DNA of 64,000 nt from Panax quinquefolius (lineage: Eukaryota; Streptophyta; Magnoliopsida; Apiales; Araliaceae): NCBI GenBank assembly GCA_020205615.1, contig CM035173.1, forward strand, positions 53,827,300 to 53,891,299. Reading direction: 5' to 3'. The first letter of the stretch is position 1; each line of letters begins with the position of its first letter. This document shows positions 33,850 through 44,110 of this stretch, piece by piece. Position numbers and translations under genes: made by a program. Below the pieces are notes generated by a model. It was not told where the DNA came from and did not search any database. It saw nothing but the letters and a program-made list of their open reading frames with translations.

Positions 33850-34260
33850 CGCAATTTCTTGACCTTTGACAGATTTTTGCGTCACGTAGACGATGTCAAA
33901 TTGCTGTAGGATCAACTGCCATCTGGACAGTTGACAATTCAGTATGGGTTTACTGAATACATATTTGAGAGAATCCACGCGGGATATGAGATGGGTTGTG
34001 TGACCATTGAGGTAATGTTATAACCTTATGGAAGCCCATGCTAAAGCACAATAAGTCTTCTCGATCAGAGTGTACTTGTGTTCACTGATGCTGAATCTTT
34101 TGCTGAGGTAATAGATAGCTCGTTCTCGGCCTCTATTGTCTTTTTGCCCCAGCATGTAACCCATAGCATTGTCATTTATGGACAGGTACATGAACAGGGG
34201 AACATCATCCCTGGGAGGTACCAAAACAGGAGCGTTAATTAGTTGCTCTTTAATGGTAAG
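33850..34260 (-). pseudogene. First (retroviral-type) RNase H of the Tat element, degenerate
   Basis: Frame 34224-34018 has DDVPLFMYLSINDNAMGYML, IYYLSKRFSISEHKYTLIEK and YCALAWASIRL. A stop and a frameshift follow, then MDSLKYVFSKPIL, LSRWQLILQQFDIVYVTQ and VKGQEIADQLAAAP. Motifs are in the usual order after RT. The catalytic Asp expected before AMGYML is replaced within SINDN. Probably inactive; the second domain may have taken over the role, which is thought to be general in Tat. Confidence 0.8.
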
Positions 34261-34269
34261 GAAGGCTCT

Positions 34270-35503
34270 CTGACACTCATCGTTTCATTTCATGGATGAG
34301 TTCTTCCTTAACAATTTGAAGATAGACTCACAGGTTGCTGTGAGTTGAGAAATGAATCTGCTAATGAAGTTGATCCTTCCCAAAAATCCCCGTATTTCCT
34401 TTTCTGTCTTAGGAATGGGCATTTCCTTGATGGCCTGGATTTTGGTAGGATCCAGGTCAATCCCTTTGTGGCTGACTAGGAAGCCTAGCAACTTGCATGA
34501 CTTAACACCAAAGGCGCACTTGGCGGGATTCAACTTCAAGTTGTACTTACGCAACCTGTTGAATAGCTTTATGAGATGGTCTAAGTTGTCATCCTTCTTC
34601 CGGGATTTGACAATGATGTCATCCACGTAGATCTCTATCTCCTTGTGCATTAAATCATGGAAAAGAGCCATCATAGCTCGCTGATAGGTTGCCCCGGCAT
34701 TAATGAGGCCGAAGGACAACCGTCTGTAACAAAAGGTTCCCCAAGGCGTGATGAAAGTAGTTTTTTAACGATCTTCCTCAGCGACCATAATTTGATGGTA
34801 CCCCGCAAAGCAATCAGCAAATGAGTACATGTCATATTGAGCAGTATTGTCAATAAGAATGTGGATAAAAGGCACGGGAAATCTATCTTTAAGGCAAGCT
34901 TTGTTCAAATCCCTGTAATCCACGCAGACTCACCCCTTTCCCCTGGTTTAGGCACGAGAACAATGTTGGATATCCACTCCGGATATGTAGACACCATGAT
35001 GATGCTAGCTTGAAATTGTTTCACAATTTCCTCTTTGACTTTTAAACTCCACTCAGGTTTCAATCGCCTGAGTTTTTACCTAACTGGCTTAATCCTTCTT
35101 TAATGGGAAGGCGATGAAGAACAATGTCAGTGGACAAACCCACCATGTCTTCATGAGACCATGCAAACACATCCCGGAATTGGGTTACTAATGTAACCAT
35201 GTCATTCCACTGATTTGTTGTAAGGTCTGAACCAATCTGGATTAGCTTAGGGTTGTCTAAGGTTTCGAAATTGAAAGGAGTGGTTTGATCAAGATTGGGT
35301 TTGAGTTTGTCTACGACCCATTCCTTAATCTCTTGAGGTGTCTCAATGTCCTCTTGGATGTCCATCAAGTCTGAGTCCAACTTTGCATCAAAGTTACAGC
35401 CCTTGTGGAGAGAAGGCACCTCATCGCTGCAAATCAGGGTACATCTAAATTGAGTCCTGAAACAAAAGATGCTTTCACTTAATATATGCAACTGTTCGAT
35501 CAT
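34270..35503 (-). pseudogene. Tat reverse transcriptase, broken
   Basis: The N-terminal linker (35503-35060) has IKEWVVDKLKPNLDQTTPF and QFRDVFAWSHEDMVGLSTDI, leading to the RT core. The fingers and palm region (about 35060-34720) is in several frames with stops. From 34719 it is open: MSFGLINAGATYQRAMMALF, the catalytic YVDD at 34629-34618 within EIYVDDIIVKSRKK, LNPAKCAFGVKSCKLLGFLV and IRGFLGRINFISRFI. The polymerase centre is intact but cannot be joined to its N-terminal part without repair of several breaks. Confidence 0.88.
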
Positions 35504-35603
35504 ACAAAAGTGTTAGCATGTACGTGATAAAATAACTGCTAGTGCTGTAAAGGAAAGCAGGCAATTAAAGTTATCTATAGGGTAGAGGGTTTTTCTGCAC
35601 ATT

Positions 35604-36758
35604 TTACCCTCGTCGACTAATGCATGGAGTGCTGCTCCAATTGTCGAGGGAAAAGTCCTGAAGGACTGCAGTGATGGAAGGATCGTTAGTATCTTCCTTC
35701 TCCCGAATGATAACCATGACATCTGGGAAATCATCGTCTGGGGTATATCTGTTTGTATGTTCATCGTGAACAATGACACGAATGCCTGCCATCATCAAGG
35801 AAAGGTCATGTTTATGTTTTCGTTCCTTTTCTTCCACTTCGGGATTAGGAATCAGCACCTCTTTATCTTTGATTGGCACTAGTTTCGGAAATAGTATAGC
35901 CATAGCATGGGCTGGCACCTTTACTGGAGATTGCATTAGCTCATGAGGTAAAGGCATAGAAAATTGCCATGCGACGGAAGTTTGAGGAACCTGCTCGTGC
36001 TTATGAGGATTCCTGTATCTGGAACTAGAAGAATAGTCTAGCCCGGCTGTTTCAAATTGACTGAACAGTTGGATAGGGTGCTTAATACCTTGTTGATCTT
36101 TACCAAGCCCTTGTCCAGGTTGATGACCTAATAACATCATTTCTTGAGTGGCTGACATAACCTCAGCAGAAATTTTGGGTACAGGAAGTGGCGCTCCCAT
36201 AGAGTGGTATTGTGTTTTACTCACTTCCAAAGTATGGAAAATGGCCGGTTTAACTCCTGAATTAAAACTAATAACTGGTAGAATTCCTTGTTCAGGACAA
36301 TCCGGCTCAGCATTGACAGTGACTAGACTGTTGTTGATGATGTATTTGAGTTGTTGATGTAGCGTGGAGGGAACGGCTCCAACCATGTGTATCCATGGTT
36401 TCCCCAATAACAGGTTGTACCCTGAGTCGATCTTAAGGACGTGGAAAGATACATGGAATGTATTTGGACCAATCTCAATTGGCAATTCAATCTTTTCGAC
36501 GGCATTTTGTTGAGATCCATCAAAAGCTCGGATGATCGTATGGATGCTTTGGATCCACTTAAAATTGATATTCATCTTTACCAATGTGGCATAAGGACAG
36601 ATATTTAGGGATGAGCCTCCATTTAATAATACTCCTGCTAGCATGTACCCGAAAGACAACACTGCGATGTGCAATGGCTTGCAATGACCGGTCCCTTCGG
36701 GAGGTATGTCGTCATCAGTGAAGGATATCACATTGTTGTTGAAAATGTGATCAACCAA
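35604..36758 (-). pseudogene. Tat protease with G-patch
   Basis: An open frame of 384 codons. Residues 1-110 are the retroviral-type protease: EGTGHCKPLHIAVLSFGYML, then LLNGGSSLNICPYATLVKM at the active site and LLGKPWIHMVGAVPSTLHQQ near the end. The active-site Asp expected in the D-N-G-S motif of this lineage is Asn here (NGGS), so activity is doubtful. A G-patch follows at about residue 210 (LLGHQPGQGLGKDQQGIKHP), a feature of several plant Ty3 proteases. The frame ends in a region joining to RT with one frameshift near 35600-35780. Confidence 0.85.
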
Positions 36759-36869
36759 ATGTTGAAATTACTCCACATCCACTGATTTTGGCAAATAGGC
36801 TTCTTCTAAAACCTTTAGCAAGATCTTCCGATGATCCTCGGAAGAGAAAACCAAATCTAGTATCGAAAT

Positions 36870-38261
36870 CTAGTGTGGAGCTTCTCGCAAGCTTAAAACC
36901 ACTTTGGCTTCATTATGACCCATAGTACGGAGGAATTTTTCAATCTTCTCCATGGGCAATTTCCCCTTTGCTTCGCAAGAAGGTTTAATAACCCGTTGAG
37001 GAAGGTACAGTGGATTTTCTTTCGACACTGTAGCAGTAGTATGAGACGTGGATTCTTCAGCTTCTCCATAATTCCATGGAACTTTATGCAAGCTGACAAC
37101 AGGATGTTGTGGTCTGCAAGGTAAAGGAATTGGCTCTGGTGCGGCCACTTTAAAAGGATTGTCAGCTCCTTTGAGTTGAATTGGTTGTATGGGAAATACT
37201 TTGACAGTCTCACCATCCACTTCAGAGATAATTGCAACTGATCCCTTCCATTGGGTAGGGCCTGCATTCCCACCCTTGAGTTGTACAGTGTAATCATCTG
37301 CTATTTGTAAGACACTGCTATCAATAAGATTTTGAATAAGATGGCGGAGTGCCCAGCATTCTTCTGTGCTGTGACCGCGAGAATGTGAATGATATTGACA
37401 CATTTCATCAGGATTGAACCGCCCTGAGTGGGGATTGATTGGAGGGAGAAGGAATGTGATTCTTCCTTCATTGATCAACGTTTGAAGTATCTCCTCCATA
37501 GACTGGACAAGATAGGTGAATTCCATTTGATTGGCAAAATCCCGACGGGCTTTAGAACTTGCTCGCTTTGCAACCTTATCCTCCATAGCTTCACTTTCTA
37601 AAGGTGTTGATGGAGCATTTATAACAAATGAAAGGAGATAAGCATGCTCTTGCCTAATTAATTGGCGTGTGATTTGATGCTGGCGAGTCACCAGTTCTGC
37701 CAATAGCTCAATTTGTTTACAAAGAGCTTTCATCTTTCGTTTCATGGTAAACTGGAACTTTGCATAATCCCATTTGTCAACACCGTCTTTGATGGGTTGC
37801 GATGATTTGCCATTAGAATTGGAACCTTGTACAGTGCTCCAACTGATCATGTTGACCTCTTCTTCTTTGTGTTGAGGAAGAGGGTTATCTTGCACATGAG
37901 GTTGATTTGATTTGGTGACTACAATCTCACAGTTGTCTATCAGATCCTGAATCTTATGTTTCAAGGCCCAACAATCTTGAGTATCATGTCCAGGTGCCCC
38001 GGCATGATAAACACACTTTCGAGTAGCATTAAAACCCCTCCTATTAGGGTTGGCTGGTGAAAGAAGATGTGTAATTTTCTTCTGAGCAGTCATAAGAGCA
38101 AGAATGTTCTCGAGTGAATCCCCTAAGGGTGTGAACGTTCGAGGTCGCTTTACTTCTCCACTTTTAGGCAATGGAGAGTTTGAAGGTTGTACTAGAAAAA
38201 GGGAGTAGTTTCTCCTCTGTATAGGCGTGCTTGGATTGCCTTTTTGTCCTTGTAGTATCAA
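36870..38261 (-). CDS. Tat Gag C-terminal region with duplicated zinc-knuckle module
   Basis: The longest open frame of the window, 463 codons, between Gag and protease. Two related modules are seen: CVYHAGAPGHDTQDCWALKH at about residue 82 followed by KIQDLIDN, and CQYHSHSRGHSTEECWALRH at about residue 285 followed by LIQNLIDSS. Each has Cys, His, His and Cys spaced as in the degenerate zinc knuckles of Tat Gag. The first is preceded by LALMTAQKKITHLLSPANPN and the second by LQTLINEGRITFLLPPINPH, so the duplicated unit is larger than the knuckle. The part between is Lys/Gln-rich. The ATG at 38261 may not be the real start; Gag lies just upstream with a frameshift between. Confidence 0.8.
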   Translation of the reverse strand: MILQGQKGNPSTPIQRRNYSLFLVQPSNSPLPKSGEVKRPRTFTPLGDSLENILALMTAQKKITHLLSPANPNRRGFNATRKCVYHAGAPGHDTQDCWALKHKIQDLIDNCEIVVTKSNQPHVQDNPLPQHKEEEVNMISWSTVQGSNSNGKSSQPIKDGVDKWDYAKFQFTMKRKMKALCKQIELLAELVTRQHQITRQLIRQEHAYLLSFVINAPSTPLESEAMEDKVAKRASSKARRDFANQMEFTYLVQSMEEILQTLINEGRITFLLPPINPHSGRFNPDEMCQYHSHSRGHSTEECWALRHLIQNLIDSSVLQIADDYTVQLKGGNAGPTQWKGSVAIISEVDGETVKVFPIQPIQLKGADNPFKVAAPEPIPLPCRPQHPVVSLHKVPWNYGEAEESTSHTTATVSKENPLYLPQRVIKPSCEAKGKLPMEKIEKFLRTMGHNEAKVVLSLREAPH

Positions 38262-38331
38262 GGAAACATCCTCCCCTTTCTTTTTATGGACCCTTCGGGG
38301 GTTGTTTCAATAAGATCCAGATTGGATGTGC

Positions 38332-39232
38332 TCAAAGAATGACTTTTAGAGCGGCTAGGTCTTGAATTTTACTGGACTTCAATCCCATTTCAGCCATCTC
38401 GCCATGTTTGATCATTTCAGAAAATGGTTTGCCAATACCAGCTAGAACTCTGCCATAGAAAGGAGCTTCCTGTACATCTATAAAGGTCATGACCATTTCT
38501 GATTCTTTCATGGAAGGAATAACTTGAGCAGTAAGACGCCTCCACCTTTGAGCATACTCTCTAAATGACTCATTTAACTGTTTCTTGACCTTGGTGATTT
38601 GGTACCGGTCAAGAGACATCTGAGATTGGAAACTGTATTGAGTGAGGAAGGCATGAGCCTGCTCTTCCCAGCTATGGATCTTAGAGTAGTCTAATCTGGT
38701 ATACCATGAACGGGCTTCTCCAGTCAGACTTTTCTGAAACAGCTGCATTCTGAGCCTTTCATTTTCTGCGTAAGACCGAAGTTCTCCAATAAACACCTTT
38801 AAATGTGTGTAAGGATGCCCTAATCCGTCATATTTCTCAAAATCAGGGGTCTTGAATTTCTCTGGATATTGAACACCGGGGAATATGCAAAGGTCTGTGT
38901 ATGAAACACTGCCATGTGTTCCAATCCCTTTGAGAACGCGAATGGTTTCCTCTATTTGAAGGACCTTCTTCCTGATGTCACCCGTGTCTGGATCTCCTTT
39001 GAGATGGGTTCCTTCAGGGTCTGGGTTGGTTGTATCCAACTGTTGTTCTGGAATTATTTTTTCCAGACCTTGAACTCTCCCTTGTGTAGAGGATTTAGTA
39101 TGTGTAGGTATCTTCGCATTCCACAGGTAGGTAGTGCAATTCTTTTAGTAGAACGGCTAAGTCTGTGATTTGTTTACTCAATCCGTCAAATTCTTCTCGA
39201 GAAACAGGATTAGACTATTTGGAAGAGGACAT
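38332..39232 (-). pseudogene. Tat Gag capsid domain, with one early stop
   Basis: The likely start is the ATG at 39232 (MSSSK, stop, then SNPVSREEFDGLSKQITDLA). After a frame change near 39050-39110 the frame from 39039 is open for 235 codons: PEKFKTPDFEKYDGLGHPYT, LRMQLFQKSLTGEARSWYTR, WEEQAHAFLTQYSFQSQM, FREYAQRWRRLTAQV and FYGRVLAGIGKPFSEMIKHG, the retrotransposon-gag fold of the Tat type. It builds the particle that packages the RNA. Two frame breaks in the first 60 residues; the rest is intact. Confidence 0.88.
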
Positions 39233-39942
39233 GATTGGTTGTAGGCTCGCTGCCTTTTTGGATTTTGACCGGGTAACGGGCCCAATTGCTTCCCTACAAA
39301 AGACTTACGTAGTCTAGTCTTAGGGTAATATAAATTTTATCATAACATGTCAATTTTAGGAATTTGTCCTGTAAAGCCGGTTGTTAATTGATAACATGTC
39401 ATGCATGCACAGATATTCTTCATATTTTCCATTACATATGAATGAACACGGAATAAAATTACAAGTAAATGCTTTTACAAGTAATTGAAAATGGAAAGAA
39501 TGAAGAAACTTTCCTCCGCATTTGGTTTATCAGAGGTTAACCTATCCTAGGGTTTCTCTCGCGGCTTTTCGGCATGAAGGCTCCCAGAACATCGCAATCT
39601 ACTTGACGGGAAGTTAATCCGGTTGTTCAACTGGAGCGAATCTGGGTGGTGGCTTTTTTGAGCCCCGGGGAATTATTCTTCCCACGAGTCCAGTGATCAA
39701 ACACCGACAGGATAGCCTCCTGGTGGAGGGACCACACAACATATATTCACATACAACGTGTCTCACCGTTTATGCAAAATGATGACATGTGAGAAGCATT
39801 AATATCACAGATAGATATTTAGCAGTCCAGTATTAAAAATGCATTCGTACACATTCATCATAAATGTAAATGCAACATTCACACACAAGCATATAAAAAT
39901 TTTGAAAAGCTTGTAATTGCAGCTTAAGCCCTCTTACTGGAT
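39233..39942 (-). other. 5' untranslated region of the Tat element
   Basis: 710 bases between PBS and gag without a reading frame of interest. No extra ORF before gag is seen here, unlike pea Ogre. Confidence 0.7.
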
Positions 39943-39960
39943 TCCCCAGCAGAGTCGCCA
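39943..39960 (-). other. Primer binding site (tRNA-Arg type) of the Tat element
   Basis: TGGCGACTCTGCTGGGGA on the minus strand, two bases after the LTR. This is the PBS form I know from Ogre/Tat elements, complementary to tRNA-Arg. Confidence 0.88.
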
Positions 39961-40759
39961 CCTGTCGACTTTGGGATTTTTGAGTGTCCCTTTTCGTTAC
40001 TTGTTCTTTGGTGTTCTCATGTTAATGTGAGATTTTTTTGAAAAAATAAGTGAAAAAGGTCCGACATGTATAATGTTGACAATTGGACTTTAAGAGTCGC
40101 CAATTGGTGTATTTAACTGGTTGCACCAACGCAACCGAAAAGGCTTGCACATTGACCCAGTCATTCGACACTGCTAAACGGGTCTGTGAAACTGAGATTC
40201 ATTTTGGGTCCGGGGGCTTGATTATGCGAAGGCAAGGTGTTAGGCACCCCCGACATCCGTGTTACCACGGTGACCACCACTTTTCAAATAAATTGTTATA
40301 TGAATGTGTGTGTGTGTGTGTGTGGATCAATGTGCAATTATTTGAAAGTAGTGCGAGGCCTCGTTCGCACCTATATACACAAGGTTTGAATTTTATAGAA
40401 AAATTCAGTTTTAATCAAGATGTAGCAATGACATTTTGTAAAAGAGTTTTTTCAAACCCTGTGCTCAATAGTAATTGAGACCTTTTCATACTTCCATTTT
40501 ATTGTTAAATGTCCGGCTTGTTTGCTTTTATTTTCGAGATGCAAAGCATTCTCGAGAAAATAATATACATCAGTGTCGAACTCCTCATGGGTATGACAAC
40601 CATCCAAGGAAATTCGCACCTTTGTAAAATAATGTCTTGAGTCGCTTAATGAAAAATGTCCATCATGGAACCGAATCTAGATTCATAGAACCCGAACACC
40701 GTGATCACATGATTCCTAGGCTCACATGATCATCAATTAAATTTGTATGGAAAGCGATG

Positions 40760-40784
40760 GCGATTATATATATAAAAGATGTAA

Positions 40785-40816
<32 letters not shown>

Positions 40817-41124
40817 ATGTGCATGATCAACCACCACAAAGCAACTCCATGGGGGATCTGAAATGTAAAAAAGCAGTAAATGCTATCAACTACCACGAAG
40901 TAAACTCCAGGCAGGACAAAATGTAAATAAAGTTGTAAAAAGCGATCAACTGCCACGAAGTGAACTCCAGGCAGGACGAAATGTAAAAAGCTGTAAAAAA
41001 CCACGTAGGAAACTCCAGGCTTGACAGGAATGTAAATATATATATATATGTACAAATATATATATATAAAAGCAGTAAATGCACCGGATGTGAATCCGGG
41101 CTCATCGGATATGTCCGATGACAT

Positions 41125-41167
<43 letters not shown>

Positions 41168-41221
41168 CAATTAAACGCTTTTTGATATAAAATCCGCTCA
41201 TCGAATGTAGTCGACCACCAC

Positions 41222-41265
<44 letters not shown>

Positions 41266-41353
41266 TAATTAAATGCTCGCATCAAAATTCAGGCTCAATC
41301 GAGGCATAACTCGATAATGTTAGTCCATATATATGAAATATATACATATATTA

Positions 41354-41394
<41 letters not shown>

Positions 41395-41400
41395 TGAAAA
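40760..41400 (-). repeat. Tandem modules and (TA)n tracts in R/U5 of the Tat 5' LTR
   Basis: Same modules as at 22985-23560: about 58-bp units with AACTCCAGGCAGGAC, then three or four (TA)n modules. The TA runs at about 41131, 41227 and 41357 are longer than in the 3' LTR. Confidence 0.88.
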
Positions 41401-41705
41401 ACCAAACCACAATGAAGTCCGGGCAAACGCACACAACACGACTCTCAATGTGTAGAACAATGTGTGCTATATGAGAAGAAGGCTTTATAAAATATAAGAA
41501 GGCTTACAGTGGGCTGCCAAAGTAGACTTCTATAACTTTAAATGGATAAACACTCAGCTCCCGCTGGATAAAAGATAGCTATATGTGAGCTAACTAGTGT
41601 TTAAAGAAGAGGAAACACTCAAAAGATGTGTATGTAGATTAAAATGGGCAGGCTTCCTCGCTTTTTCCTTCTCTCCTCCCTTTGAATGGTCAACCCCCGG
41701 CCCTT

Positions 41706-41714
41706 TATTTATAG
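41706..41714 (-). promoter_or_regulatory. TATA box, Tat 5' LTR
   Basis: CTATAAATA on the minus strand, about 1.1 kb from the LTR start; it would drive the gag-pol transcript. Confidence 0.75.
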
Positions 41715-42109
41715 ATCGATGGTCATAGGTACAAGTTGCAGCGGCAAATAGTTGTACCTATGGCTGGTCGTGGTGGATCCGAGCCTCGCGGGTCCCGTCA
41801 TCTCGTAGTACGTGCAGTCGTGCACTATAATGTCTGCTCCAACTTGCAGAACTTCAATCTGAGCATCCGAACGAGGTATATCTGACCTTCTTCAGACCGC
41901 TGGTGTCGAGAGTTACGTTATGACATGGATTAGAGGTTGTACGAAGTCAGGAAGAGGGGTCTATGCCCATGGTCTTCAAGCTTCAAATTCTATCCAAAGT
42001 ACCGCCACACGTAATAGTCACTCGGGATTGTCATTCCTCAGCTCTTGTGGGACATTGTTGGATGTATGTATGAAGTGTTGAGATGACGTGCCATTGTTGA
42101 AGGAACAAG

Positions 42110-42745
42110 ATGACGCTTGACTCCTCGCCGGGGTTATCGCCGGTTTGAGTTAGAAGTAGACGTTGCTCAGGGTTACAGCTGAGATTGGACTACTTGTTGG
42201 TATGCTGCGATATCATCTTGTTGACGTGGTAAGATGATGTTGTGACTCCTCACAGGGGTTATCGTCAGTTTAAGCGAAAAGTAGACGTTGCTCAGGGTTA
42301 CATCTGAGATTGGGCTACTTTTTTGTATGCCTCACTATCATCTGGATGTTCCTGTCTGCTCGTTGTTATCTCCGGGTCTGAGGTGTGTGTGCCTCGACAG
42401 GATGTCTGAGGTTGAAGCTGATTGCATATGTTTGAAACAAGCATTTCCGGAGTTCTCGCCGGAACTACAATGGCATCCCTTGGGGCTATCACCAAGGATG
42501 GGGTTGCTACTCCCAGTGTTGTCTCTGGGACTGGAACTGAGCGTCGCGGTGTTATCGCCGAGATAGAACTATCCTCTCCGGTGTTGTTGCCGGTGTTTTG
42601 ATCTGCATATCTTGGGGTTATCCCCGAGATCAGAAATGACATTCCCGGTGTGTGTTCCAGGTTGACATGACGTTCCCGGTTTGAGTTCCAGGTTGGAAAT
42701 GAACTTCTGGTGGTATCTGGAATGGATGTAAGCTGTCTTTCAGGG
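42110..42745 (-). other. Hairpin string in U3 of the Tat 5' LTR
   Basis: Partner of 24295-24932. Some stems are better paired here: near 42447 TTCCGG/CCGGAA around AGTTCTCG, at 42511-42530 TCCCAG/CTGGGA around TGTTGTCT. At about 42608 the seven-pair stem has moved its G-U pair to another position and stays paired. A 130-bp segment starting CTCCTC is duplicated in tandem at about 42120 and 42247. Confidence 0.8.
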
Positions 42746-42817
42746 TTATCTCCAAAAGACGCATCTACCCTCCTACAATGTTAGTAATAGGAGTGTAGAA
42801 AATTTCGAGTGTCTACA

Positions 42818-44110
42818 ATATGCATTCCCAGAGGTGAGTTTAGTATTGACCCCTGGATGGTCTTATGATACAAATTTACAGATGTCTTCATCCATTGTTA
42901 GCAGGATTTAACATACCCCGCCCATATTGATGGCCTCTTCTTTGAGATCCTGGTATGATAGTTTGCTTCCCTAGATCGGGTGATAGTTAATCAGTTATTG
43001 AGGCACTCTATGACCCTCCTGATGTTCCATGTACCATTGGGCTTTATAAACAGCATGATATCTCATTGGATACCAGAGAGACAGGTCTTTAGATTCAACA
43101 TCCATGAGCTGACTCCAACATTGGAGGAGTATAAGCGTCTCACCGATTTGCCTTTGGACCGGCCTTGCACTAAGATGGTTGTTGGTGATATGAGCCGACA
43201 GTTTATGACCTTGACAAGCTTAGGGTGTAGATTTTCCCTGGACTAGATTACCTCAGGGCATGTGGTGTCCATGGATTTCTTGATTGACCGATTTGGGTCA
43301 CTACACAACTTTTACAACATTATAGTGATTTCACCATTACTGAGGTTGAGTAGAATGTTGCCCGCGTAGATATTTTCTTTGATGTGCCTTGTGGCCTATT
43401 TGTATATGTCGTTGTACATGGACCATCTGGACATTGGCCTGATTACGGTAGTCATCTCTCTCAGAGAGGGTTACACCATCTTGCCGATGATATTGGTGGA
43501 GACCTTAAGGTCGACCACATTTTGCCGTACCCATTTTGTGGGGTTTTTCAGAGGCTGTGTCGTCTTGTTGTATGTATGGTTCATAACACACTTGAGACTG
43601 ATTGGCACATTTAGGCATCATGGGTACTTCTTTACTCATGAGATATTCATGTCTTATTCCTTTCAGTCGGTTGAGTTTACAGATGCAGCATCCAAGTTAG
43701 TGTTTCTGACATGGATTGAGGATCCTTTTGCCATCTTGCCTTATTCGGGACTTAGCTCTCCCTATAGCTTTATCACTCATGTAGTCGGCATGGACTATCT
43801 ACCCCTGGCTGGTTTGAGATGGGTGACCACATATCATCCACTAGCCGTCATGGGGCAGTTTGACCAGTTTCTGGAAATTCATCCCTTAGTTGGGCCATTG
43901 GGTCAGCAACTGTCAGCTCGGCTTTTGTCAGTAGAGGACTTCACCAGGATTTATGACTGTTGGAGTCATAGAAAGAGGGTTAATTTTTTGACTAGTCACT
44001 CGGGTCGCTTTTCAGAGTATTCTGCATGGTTGGAGGCAAATATTGCATTTGCTATGGTTGTTCACTCGAAGCCAAGTATTGAGTCTGATAATGAGGAGCC
44101 TATGGAGGAC
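42818..44110 (+). pseudogene. Truncated second copy of accessory gene 2
   Basis: Homologous to 28990-30290 and starting directly at the end of the Tat 5' LTR. Open parts: 42980-43246 (FNIHELTPTLEEYKRLTDLP, VVGDMSRQFMTL) and 43379-44131 (MDHLDIGLITVVISLREGYT, YLPLAGLRWVTTYHPLAVMG, ARLLSVEDFTRIYDCW), better preserved than the other copy. It breaks off in the acidic stretch SIESDNEEPMED at 44110 where the Ty3 element begins, so the coiled-coil tail is lost. The polypurine tract, minisatellite and plant mobile domain gene expected between it and an LTR are absent. It is therefore a deleted remnant of a neighbouring Tat copy sharing the LTR. Confidence 0.85.

Larger units (their letters stand above)
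22371..42817 (-). mobile_element. Tat-lineage (Ogre/Retand-like) Ty3 retrotransposon, near complete, 20.4 kb
   Basis: Minus-strand order: 5' LTR (42817-39963), PBS (39960-39943), gag, zinc-knuckle region, protease with G-patch, RT, two RNase H domains, integrase (to 32000), repeats, two antisense accessory genes (30797 to 26836), repeats, polypurine tract (25003-24994) and 3' LTR (24990-22371). Size, the second archaeal-type RNase H, the Arg-type PBS and the accessory ORFs are all Tat features. The 3' LTR lacks its last 180 or so bases. Pol has several breaks. No target site duplication can be seen because both flanks are rearranged. Confidence 0.93.
39963..42817 (-). repeat. 5' LTR of the Tat element, 2855 bp
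   Basis: On the minus strand it starts TGTAGACACTCGAAATTTTC at 42817 and ends GTCGACA at 39963 before the PBS. It aligns with 22371-24990 apart from about 180 bases missing in the latter. Differences are mostly in (TA)n length and single bases. U3, R and U5 can be placed using the TATA box at 41706-41714. Confidence 0.95.
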
